Of a stretch of DNA of 64,000 bases, positions 9,681 to 18,461 are shown piece by piece (positions within the stretch are counted from its first letter, which is position 1; every line of letters starts with the position of its first letter). A model generated the notes under the pieces. The model made no database searches and had not been told where the DNA came from. It was given only the letters and a program-made list of their open reading frames with translations. This DNA comes from Pisolithus tinctorius (taxonomy: Eukaryota; Basidiomycota; Agaricomycetes; Boletales; Pisolithaceae), in assembly GCA_024663395.1 (NCBI GenBank), contig JANFAH010000034.1, forward strand, positions 1 to 64,000, written 5' to 3'. A program made the position numbers and the translations under genes.

Positions 9681-11256
9681 CAGTGGCTCAAAAAACTGTC
9701 CACATGTTTGTATGTTTTACATTAGTTATGACTAAACACAATAACCCCTAACCCTAGCCCTAAACCATGAGTGTATGAAATAAGGTACTTACTCTTGGCT
9801 TTCTATTGGTCCATGAATCAAGTGATTTGGATAGGAATTGATAGAATAGCAGCCATTTGAAAATGACATGTCATGTGGACAGTTTTTTGACTTAAAGTTT
9901 TGATTACATAGTTTTGAGTTTAACAAAGTTTAAAATGCTGTGAGGTGCTTACTAATGCTTACATGGTATATCACATGGTCTATTTGATGATTTGTCATCA
10001 TACAAACAATGCCAAACAATGAATTGGGACCATCAAGGCTCCCTCTTCTACCCCAACTCATGAAACCATCCTCCTGGTCCATCTGGGCCATTTTCTCAGA
10101 GTAATCCCCATAAATATTGGTGCCCACTACAGTAATGTCATCAGGGTATATGTCCAACACAATCAAACCCTTAAAAAATCTGCTTTCAGTCATCCCTGTG
10201 CTGTTTCCCCCACCCATACCTGACATGTTCTGCAACTAATCAGTACTGAGAATGCTGGAAATGCCATGGAGGTCAATCCAGCACATCCAGAAATGATGAA
10301 CAAACAAAACACCTTTTAACCAGTGCATTTTCACCACAGTGCAACTAGTTCAATGCTGGGGTGAGACAAAACATTCCTGTGCACTTCAGGTGGCAAGGGA
10401 AGCATGGCTAGACTGTGCTCTCAGCTGACTGTGGATGGCTGAGAATGGGTGATTTGGTTATATAAGACCATAGGTAATACTCAGGGCTAGATGGAGTGAT
10501 GGAATCTCACTCCTAATAGTTCAGTGGACTATCCCCCCCAGGGCACCTGGACTGTAATGAAGAGTTTAAGTCCACCCTAACCCTCAACCCAGCACCCCTG
10601 AGGTGGAAACCCACCAGATAAGAGGTGATTGGATTGTTGGTCATGTTTTACAGTGCCAGATTAACCATCATGGCTTTTTCAGCATTCTCAGTACTGATTA
10701 GTTGCAGAACATGTCAGGTATGGGTGGGGGAAACAGCACAGGGATGACTGAAAGCAGATTTTTTAAGGGTTTGATTGTGTTGGACATATACCCTGATGAC
10801 ATTACTGTAGTGGGCACCAATATTTATGGGGATTACTCTGAGAAAATGGCCCAGATGGACCAGGAGGATGGTTTCATGAGTTGGGGTAGAAGAGGGAGCC
10901 TTGATGGTCCCAATTCATTGTTTGGCATTGTTTGTATGATGACAAATCATCAAATAGACCATGTGATATACCATGTAAGCATTAGTAAGCACCTCACAGC
11001 ATTTTAAACTTTGTTAAACTCAAAACTATGTAATCAAAACTTTAAGTCAAAAAACTGTCCACATGACATGTCATTTTCAAATGGCTGCTATTCTATCAAT
11101 TCCTATCCAAATCACTTGATTCATGGACCAATAGAAAGCCAAGAGTAAGTACCTTATTTCATACACTCATGGTTTAGGGCTAGGGTTAGGGGTTATTGTG
11201 TTTAGTCATAACTAATGTAAAACATACAAACATGTGGACAGTTTTTTGAGCCACTG
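9681..11256. mobile_element. Foldback element E: Tc1-ended 577-bp inverted repeat with foreign cargo
   Basis: The ends are CAGTGGCTCAAAAAACTGTCC and its inverse, flanked by TA. The arms 9681-10257 and 10680-11256 are reverse complements and look identical or nearly so, with a 422-bp loop. The first 225 bp of each arm match the terminal repeat of Tc1 element C at 13.5 kb. The rest of each arm is not transposase. It holds a 101-residue open frame in each direction (minus 10235-9930, plus 10702-11007), starting MQNMSGMGGGNSTG, that I do not recognise. The loop has no recognisable gene. The element is non-autonomous, inserted in the pogo relic. Confidence 0.9.
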
Positions 11257-11258
11257 TA

Positions 11259-13395
11259 TATTGCACAATATGTGCACTATGTTACAGAGGACAATGTCAA
11301 GCTGCAGTGAAATCAAACTGTGTAAATGTGTCCTTACTTGACCCCTAGTTTTTCCAGCACCTTGGCAAGTTGATTGACCCAGACTTGCAACCAAAGGTAG
11401 GTGGCCTGCAATGCCATGGCCTCAGTGCTTGGAATCAGTTGGCCACAGCCTGACTGTCAAGCCTTCCTCACAAGGGGGCCTTGCCCTTCACATGCAGGTG
11501 GCTTTCCACCACCTCAACTTCATCATTGTTGATGACACTCTTGGAAGGGCTGGCTCTCATGGGTTTCAAGGTCCACACTGCAAAAGTTGAGCACAAAGGT
11601 AGTGACACAAGGACTGGTGCTTACCACTCAATACACCTTCCTGCACCTTCTTTCCTGCCATCTTTTCAACTTCTCACACCCCTGCTTGATACATGTGCAG
11701 CCATTGCATGTCCTGCCCACTGGTCCAGTGTATGCAATTTTCTTTACCATGCATCATGTGCAGGGCTCCTTGTGGAGGATCAACCCAGGTGGGATGGAGA
11801 CCTTTGGTTTCTCAACATTGTCTTCACTTTCCATGACCATCTGCCATGAACACTAAGGGCTTGCACACCACCACCAGCAGGACTGTGTGATGAATACACT
11901 CACCTTCCATACTGGATGAGATACCTTGACATGCAACATCTTTGCAGACACTGCCAGTATTTCTGCACTTGCACACTGCTCACTGATGTCCTGTGCAGCC
12001 TCTTCCCCCATCCACATGTCCTCATTGACCCTACCCCATGCTGCCACAGCAATCTCCTCTACCACCCACCTCTCATAAGCCTCATCAGCCTCCACCACAG
12101 CTGGCCCATTGGTTGCATCAATTTTCATGTCCATGCCCAGCACCTTGCTGCACTCAACAATAGGGAAGATCACACCCTGGTTGGTGAATACTGTGATTCC
12201 AGACTAGCAAAGAGTGCACTTACTGTCTTTTCCTCCCACTGCCACAACCACATCACTTTCTTGTCCCACAGATCCTCCCTGTCATCTGGCATGCACTTTG
12301 CCTCAGCAACTAAGGCTGCAGATGCAGCAAGGAACAGTTCCCTTAGGGAGACCTTCTCCACTTTAATTGGGTCAGGATAGGTAGCACAAATGAGCTGGGA
12401 AAGCCAGGAGAGATGGTTAGCAGACATGATGAAAGTGATAGAGTGATTGATGGGGGGAAGAATCAGAAACAATGTGAAGGTTTGAGCTGTGCACTAACAA
12501 ATATATATGCAGCAGCCATGAGGCACTTATGTCATCAGTCTGGACTCATCTATGTGGCATTCAACAATGTTCATGAATTTTTTGGCACTGCACTTCCTTC
12601 ACTACCACATGGCATTCAGCAGCATTCTCAAATTCTTGGCACCATGCCCCCTTCACTACCTTGCAGCATCATTGTTTACATTCACTGCACCATGTGGCTG
12701 ACTGGGGATGGTCAGTATCTAAGTCCCCCACAGGTGTGAGGAATCCATATTCCCTAGACACATAAGCCCCTATCATTAACCCTTTTGTGACTACTGTTAT
12801 GTCTTCAGACTGCTCACACTCACCACTGTCCATGTGCTACCTTCCTGCCTTATTTGCCACCTCCCCATGCCCTCACTCCCACTTGTGCACTACTATACCT
12901 GTGGCCACTGTGTTCTGATCACTTCCTTTCCCTCAGACTATTTCTTTACACCACAGTCTCTTTTCCCTTAATGCTAGTAATATACCCCTGGCCCCTGTTG
13001 TGGCCTGTCTTGTGTGTATGTGCTATTGTGCATCTTCTTACTTGTACCTTGGCTTACTTAGGTTCCAGGTTTGCCCAGACTATAAAGCCCTGTGCTTAGG
13101 TACAGAATGATACCTTTTGGCACTTGGAAGGTCACTACAAGTTTCTTTTCACTTCATCTATGTTATCTGCCTTACAAGATGCTGCACATGAATTATGCAT
13201 ACTGCTTGCATTGCCAGTACTACACTGCAGAACATGCCATGCATGCCATGAAACACTACCACTACCAAGCACTGAGTCCTGCCTTCTAGTTTCAACAGTC
13301 CAGAACCCCTTAGGATGAGCAATTTGTTCCCTTCATTCAACTGTTGTTATCTAAAACCAGCTAGCCCATGTTGCACAGCTACTTGGATTTTCCTT
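11259..13395. other. CpG-poor stretch, mostly unassigned
   Basis: The first part may be the 3' end of the pogo-type element. Otherwise I see no protein family I can name except the minus-strand frame listed separately (11.9-12.5 kb). A cluster at 12570-12680 repeats the phrase 'cattcagcagcattctcaaattcttggcacc' in two degenerate versions. Cys/His-rich apparent translations here come from CA/TG-rich decayed DNA and are not evidence for a gene. Confidence 0.4.
11853..12472 (-). pseudogene. Unrecognised minus-strand reading frame with one frameshift
   Basis: Two minus-strand frames join sensibly if one base is shifted near 12170. The upstream piece contains KVEKVSLRELFLAASAALVA, DDREDLWDKK and SALFASLESQYSPT. 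The downstream piece contains IFPIVECSKVLGMDMKID, AVVEADEAYERWVVEEIAV and DISEQCASAEILAVSA. Composition is acidic and helix-prone, with the balance of a real protein, unlike neighbouring frames. No known domain is recognised. It could be a relic of a cellular gene or a transposon accessory gene. CpG is almost absent, so it is probably decayed. Confidence 0.35.
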
Positions 13396-13480
13396 ACAGC
13401 ATTATGATGGAAATGTGACCAGAGCTGGGATTAAAGCAACCTCTTAGGTGTTAACCAGGTGGTCTAACTGTTCAGCTATG
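13396..13480 (-). repeat. tRNA-derived SINE-like copy 1
   Basis: On the minus strand the sequence has an A-box-like TAGCTGAACAGTTAGACC and a degenerate B box (GCTTTAATCCC), then the shared tail CTCTGGTCACATTTCCATC. It matches the two copies near 15.6 and 16.0 kb. It is decayed relative to copy 3 and not a functional tRNA. Confidence 0.5.
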
Positions 13481-13544
13481 TATATTGTCTAGGTACTAGT
13501 GTCAGTAGCATAGGGGGTAAACCAGTGATGTGGGAACAAGACTA

Positions 13545-15158
13545 CAGTGGCTCAAAAAACTGTCTGCATGTTTGTATGTTTTACATTAGTTATGACTAAA
13601 CACAATAACCCCTAACCCTAGCTCTAAACCATGGGTGTATGAAATAAGGTACTTACTCTTGGCTTTCTATTGGTCCATGAATCAAGTGATTTGGATAGGA
13701 ATTGATAGAATAGCAGCCATTTGAAAATGACATGTCATGCAGACAGTTTTTTGACTTTAAGTTTTGATTATATATATTGACCCTGGCATGCTGTTATATT
13801 GTTACATATATCCATCAAGAGTTCTATTATGTTACCTTTATGTAATGAGTATGATCCAACATATATAAACCTCACCACCCTCTGCTCATTTTCTCATCAT
13901 CACCATGAAGTCCATTTCCACCTCTCAAAGACAAAACATCATCTCTCTTGCCTCTCTTGGCCTGTCCACTAGGAAGATTGCCTCACAGACTGGTCTAGGG
14001 AAGTCTACAGTATCCCAGGTTCTTCAGGAAATCCAACCAGAGAGGTCTAGGCTTCTAGGCTTCATGGTGGTCACCCTTCCAAGCTTTCCTCTACCAACAA
14101 GAGAGCTATTGTTCAGCAAATCCTTACTGGCAAGGCCAAAAATGCTGTTCAAGCCACTCATTTCATCAACTCTATTGTTGACAGTCCTGTTTCTTCTCAG
14201 ACAGTGAGAAATACCCTCAAAGAAGCCTCATTGAAGGCTGTGGTGAAGAAGAAAAAGCCATTGCTTTCTACTGGTCACAAGAAGAAGAGGTTAGCCTTTG
14301 CTCTTAAGTATCAGCATTGACTGTGGAGAACTGGAAGAGAGTTATATGGTCAGATGAGACCAAAATCAACAGGATTGGGTCAGATGGACAAGAGTATGTG
14401 TGGAAAAAGAAGGGTGAAGGGCTTATTTCCAGAGAGGTCAAAGGTACAGTCAAGTTTGGAGGAGGTTCACTCATGGTTTGGGGATGTATAGGGTGGAATG
14501 GTGTTGGGATCTTGAGCAAGGTTGAGGGATGGATGGATGCTGAACAGTATGTGGCCATTTTGCAGGAAGGGTTGCTTCAAAGCATGGAGGAATCTGGAAT
14601 CCCAGAAGATGACATTATCTTTCAACAAGATAATGACCCCAAGCATACCTCTAGAAGAGCCCAGAAATGGTTTGAAGAGTAGGATATCAAGCTTCTAGAC
14701 TGGCCTGCACAATCTCCAGACCTCAACCCAATTGAACACACTTGGAATCACCTCAAAAGATCTCTCTCAGGTTATGAGAGTGCTCCTACAGGAGTTCATC
14801 AATTATGGAAAAGGGTGGTAGTGGAGTGGGGGAAGATTTCTGTGAAAGAGTGTCAAAAATGGATAGAAAGCATGCCTAGAAGGGTTGAAGCAGTTATCAA
14901 GGCCAAAGGAGCTCATACCAAGTACTAGATAGTTGGATTTTTATAAAGTCAAAAAACTGTCTGCATGACATGTCATATTCAAATGGTTGCTATTCTATCA
15001 ATTTCTATCCAAATCACTTAATTCTTGGCCCCATAGAAAGCCAAGAGTAAGTACTTTATTTCATACACTCATGGTTTAGGGCTAGGGTTAGGAGTTATTG
15101 TGTTTAGTCATAACTAGTGTAAAACATGCAAACATGCAGACAGTTTTTTGAGCCACTT
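13545..15158 (+). mobile_element. Tc1-like DNA transposon C, family 2
   Basis: It begins CAGTGGCTCAAAAAACTGTC and ends GACAGTTTTTTGAGCCACTT (the last base mutated from G), flanked by TA. The terminal repeats are about 220 bp and include AACCCCTAACCCTAG, a telomere-like phrase, and an inner inverted copy of the tip (GACAGTTTTTTGAC near 13741). It holds a nearly complete transposase gene. It is inserted in a dispersed repeat whose uninterrupted copy is at 15.55-15.82 kb. Confidence 0.93.
13905..14928 (+). pseudogene. Tc1-type DD34E transposase, copy C (three lesions)
   Basis: This is the best-preserved transposase of the window, about 340 codons. MKSISTSQRQN starts it, then the paired helix-turn-helix region (LSTRKIASQTGLGKSTVSQVL), WKRVIWSDETK (first Asp), IIFQQDNDPKHTSRR (second Asp) and [14 protein letters not shown] (Glu, 34 residues after the second Asp). 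The C-terminus is GAHTKY. Lesions: a frame change near 14060, a missing base near 14318 (the W of the WTVENW block) and TAG at 14680-14682, where the relative has CAG. These changes are enough to inactivate it, but the decay is slight. Confidence 0.92.
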
Positions 15159-15292
15159 TATGTGAAATGCAATGCACAGAATACACCATCTCCAACATGG
15201 CCCTTCAATCTGGGAATCTTTGGAGTGCATCAAGGGTGCATACCTCCTAGGGATATGTAAATGGTCTGATAGCATTTTGGCCTTGTGTTATG

Positions 15293-15545
15293 TGGAGGCT
15301 GTTGTGGGACATCTTGCCAGGCAGGGGGGTGGGATGTCCCAACTTGGCCTTGGAGGCTGCTGTGGGACATCCCACTGGTTGGAAAAGGGGAGTGTGGGAT
15401 GTCCCAATGTAGCCTTGGAGGCTGTTGTGGGCCATCCCACTGGTTGCCAGAGGGGGGTGGGATGTCCCAACTCAGCTTTAGAGGCTGTTGTGGGATGGCC
15501 CACTGGCTGCCAGAGGGGGGAGTGGAATGTCCCAATGTAGCCTTA
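15293..15545. repeat. Tandem repeat, about 64 bp x 4, each with an inverted repeat
   Basis: Each unit reads roughly AGGCTGTTGTGGGACATCCC, ACTGGTTGCCAGAGGGG, then GTGGGATGTCCCAA and a GTAGCCTT end. GGGACATCCC and GGGATGTCCC within one unit can pair as a hairpin stem. Two further degenerate units lie at about 16105-16235. Apparent proteins here in all frames are repeat translations and not genes. Confidence 0.75.
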
Positions 15546-15549
15546 AGAG

Positions 15550-15636
15550 GAAAATGTGACCAGTCCTAAGATTGAACCAGTGGCCTTCTAGTTGTTTACC
15601 AGGTGCTGTAACCACTGAGCTATATGGTCTGGGTAC
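15550..15636 (-). repeat. tRNA-derived SINE-like copy 2
   Basis: The minus strand reads TATAGCTCAGTGGTTACAGC, an excellent tRNA A box, then an anticodon-like stem and GGTTCAATCTT (B box), then ACTGGTCACATTTTCC. The paired 5' and 3' acceptor ends of a true tRNA are not seen. Best read as a tRNA-derived SINE head. Confidence 0.55.
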
Positions 15637-15966
15637 TAGTGTCAGTAGCTTGGGGGCTTGGACTAGCACTGTGGGAACAAATCTCCATGAAGTGTAATGC
15701 ACAGAATGCACCATCTCTAATGTGGTCCCTCTATCTGGGCACTTTTGGAATGCAAAAACAGTCCACACCCCCTAGGGTCATGCAAATGGTCTGATTGCCT
15801 TGTGACCTTGTGTCATGTGATGGATCAGGATTTACTGCTGTGTTTCCAGGAGGCCTTACTATTGGCCACCTTGTGTCCATGTAACTCACATGATTTGGTC
15901 TTAATAAGGATGCTGCATGACCCATTGTGCTGAGGATGCATGGGTTCCAGCTGCAACTCATAACCT

Positions 15967-16052
15967 GATGGAAATGTGACCAGAGCTGGAATTGAAGCAG
16001 GGTCCTCTCAGTGTTAAGCAGCTGCTCTAACCATGGAGCTACCTTGCATTGG
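15967..16052 (-). repeat. tRNA-derived SINE-like copy 3
   Basis: The minus strand reads GGTAGCTCCATGGTTAGAGC, an arm with a TTAACAC loop (AAC at the anticodon place), and CTGCTTCAATTCCAG as T arm and B box, followed by CTCTGGTCACATTTCC as in the other copies. This is the most tRNA-like of the three, but the acceptor stem does not pair well. Confidence 0.55.
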
Positions 16053-16104
16053 ATTCTCTATGGTGCTTGTAGGATTAGTGCAGATTACTACTCCAATACC
16101 TTAG

Positions 16105-16560
16105 TGGCTGTTTTGGGACATCCCTCTGGTTGCCAGAGGGGAGGGTGGGATGTCCCAATGTAGCCTTAGAGGCTGTTGTTGGATGTCCCAAGTCCCCTTA
16201 TGAAAGTCAGTGGGATGTCCCATCACAGCCTCAGGGGGCTATGATGGCATGCCCTCCTAAGTTACCTTTTCAGACCAGCACAATGTCCCATGACAACCTC
16301 AGAGGCTCATCTGAGACATTCTGCCCTCTGCAGGTGGTGCTGCAAAAGTGACTGGCATCATGTTCTATGTGGGAAAGGGGTAAATACTGACAGAGCAGAA
16401 GAATGGAGAGAAGCCAACACAAGGGCAGAACCATAGCTGGCATGCAGGGTAGCAAGACCAACATCCTGCCATGCTGACCAAGGTCTCAGAGGAGGCATGG
16501 GCAAAGGCCTGGCCTTCACATGACAAGCCTGAGAGTGCAGGTGAGCAGAGGTGGTTGGAA
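16105..16560. other. Degenerate units of the 64-bp repeat and unassigned DNA
   Basis: Positions 16105-16235 hold two degraded copies of the repeat seen at 15.3 kb. From 16236 to 16560 I see only CpG-poor sequence without a recognisable gene, RNA or repeat. Confidence 0.4.
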
Positions 16561-16565
16561 GGTGG

Positions 16566-17540
16566 TCAGAGGTGGTCATGTGACTCTAAAGAGGTGCAGA
16601 GATGTGTTGGGAGGGTCAGAGCTTGGTCAGAACAGGTTGGAAGGGTTGGAAGGATGTGGGAATGCATCAGAAGAGAGTGGAAGAAAGTTTCCAGGGTGTG
16701 GAAGAGGGCAGAGTAGCTGTTAGGGGCTTTGCCAAGGTCATGGTCATGACAAGGGGCAGAGTTGGCCTGTGCAACATCATCATTAAAGGTGTCATCCTCA
16801 AAGTCACTCTCTAGTTCTGGAGGGCTGTCCTCTACCATGAGGCCACCACCCTGAGAGGATAATCATTCCTCTTGGCATTATGTATGCATAGATGTGCAAT
16901 AGACTACCTCTTCCTCTAGAAGTTCATCTTTGTGGTCCATTGTGCCAAAGTAGGCTACATTGGTGCCATCCTTGTCCACTTTGGAATATGTTTTGAAGGT
17001 GTTTGGGATGTTGTCAATGTCTGCTTGTTCCATATCTTTGGGGTTAACACCCACATTTTCCTCATATACTTGTACCAATTCCTCCTTGTCAGGCTCACCC
17101 AAATTTTCTTCTTCCAGCTTATCCTCCTTGCAAGTCTGCTCATACTGTGTGTCCCCTTGGACATTGACTGTGAATAGTCACATCTTTGCTGCACTTTTTC
17201 CATTATCCTTTTGAGGAAGGGGGCAATCAGGAGCCATGTAGCCCTCCTTGTTGCAATTGAAGCAAGTGATACCTGCTAGGAACCTCTGGGGTTGTTTCCC
17301 CATACCATTCAAGTGATCCTGTTCTCATTGACAAGATTGATGGTCTACACCATCCTTCCTCAGGAATCTGTTGCTCTTCATTGGAAGATTTAACTTTCTT
17401 CAATAAATGTTATCCCCTTTCTTTATGTATTTAAAGTTTTCATTAGATGAAGAGTGTTGATTACTCCTCTTGCTGTGTGGGTGTGAACCACTTCATCCCT
17501 GGGAGATTTCCCTCCAAAGCCCACATGGCTCATTCACATG
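16566..17540 (-). pseudogene. Old retrotransposon gag relic, downstream half
   Basis: The minus strand continues from the fragment at 24017-24188, which the non-coding LTR element has split off. After a KSPRDEVVHTHTARG-like stretch comes a zinc knuckle CFNCNKEGYMAPDC (about 17265-17224), with Tyr where the usual His stands. An acidic tail follows (EELVQVYEENVGVNPKD, AYFGTMDHKDELLEEE at 17070-16920). It resembles the end of a fungal retrotransposon Gag. Stops and frame changes are present and CpG is almost absent. The segment below 16840 is only loosely assigned. Confidence 0.6.
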
Positions 17541-17544
17541 TGCA

Positions 17545-18445
17545 TGTGAAGTACGGGTTTACCCTCAGGTGACCAGGCTTCAAGACCAGGTGACAGGGGT
17601 TAAGTCCGAGTGGCCAAAGTCAAGGCCGAGAGACAGGGGCCAAGTCCGGTTAGACCGGAGTCAAGGCCGGAGGTCAGGGGCTAAGTCCGGAGGACCGGAC
17701 TTAAGGCCGGGAGCGTGGGAACAAGGCCGGTAGCGTGGGAAACCGACTGGTCTTGGAGTGCGCACAAGGGGAAGCCGGTCCGGGGTTGGATCTACCTCCC
17801 TTGGTCTCAGCTTATGTGCTGTACCCTTATGCAAGCCAGGGAGAGGTCCGGGACAGGGGTCGGGGATAGCTTAAGGCTCGGCCTTAGCTATAGAGTAGTC
17901 TTGAGGGGTAGTACGGAGTTGAGGGTAATACTTAATTGATATTCTGACTGGGGTGCTACGAAGTATGTACAGGGGTTAAATACAGGAGGCCGGTCCGGGA
18001 TAATGAACATAGAGCCAGACTTGTGAATAAGCTATTAGTGAGATGATTAGCAAGACAAGGATAGCCACGGTGGCTATGCAGAGGCTAATAGCCAAAGTCC
18101 GGGTGACCGGCATAACCGGGGTCGGACACAGGATTGTACAGTAAGCAAAGTCTGATGAACGGGCTAGACTAAATATAGTACAAACAAAAGGAAACAGACC
18201 GGAGTTATGTCCGGGTGACCCGGACATGGACCTAGGAGGACCGGGGTGGAGTAGCGCAAGGCCGGGAGGCCGAAACGGACCGGAGATAGGGGTAAAACAC
18301 CGGACTTGAGTTATGCAGGCCGGAGTTGAGTTATCTAGGGCCGGGATTGGGTTGCCTAGGCTGGACTAGGACCGGACTTGACCGGAGATAGGGGCTAGGG
18401 GTCCGGACTGGACTGAGTCCGAGTCTGAGAGTCATGGATATGACA
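17545..18445 (-). repeat. 3' LTR of the non-coding element
   Basis: It runs from TGTGAAGTACGG to GGATATGACA on the plus strand (TG...CA). It is 901 bp and nearly identical to the partner at 23111-24011. On the minus strand a TATA-like TATTTAA lies about 33 nt before AGTCAGAATAT, which is complementary to the primer site, so this point (about 17949) is the likely start of the R region. Confidence 0.95.
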
Positions 18446-18461
18446 GTATCCCCCTCTTAGG
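18446..18461 (-). promoter_or_regulatory. Polypurine tract of the LARD-like element
   Basis: The minus strand reads CTAAGAGGGGGATAC directly before the 3' LTR (TGTCATA...). The same bases precede the 3' LTR of the chromovirus at 48.05 kb. It is the expected plus-strand DNA primer in reverse transcription. Confidence 0.85.

Larger units (their letters stand above)
15161..15822. repeat. Dispersed repeat in two copies around tandem units
   Basis: Two copies of about 130 bp (15161-15292 and 15687-15822) share TGCAATGCACAGAAT-type starts, CACCATCTC, a CCTAGGG(A/T)-ATG-AAATGGTCTGAT block and CTTGTGT(T/C)ATGTG. Each is preceded by GGTACTAGTGTCAGTAGC and a tRNA-like head, but in the first copy Tc1 element C separates the parts (13486-13544 before it, 15159 onward after it). 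The function is unknown. Confidence 0.6.

Noticed and set aside
9740..9775. Interstitial telomere (CCCTAA-like text)
   Set aside because: The text is short, irregular and part of the Tc1 terminal repeats, present at each end of several elements.
15967..16052. Functional tRNA gene (AAC anticodon)
   Set aside because: The acceptor stem does not pair, the B box is imperfect and two decayed copies with a common non-tRNA tail exist nearby.
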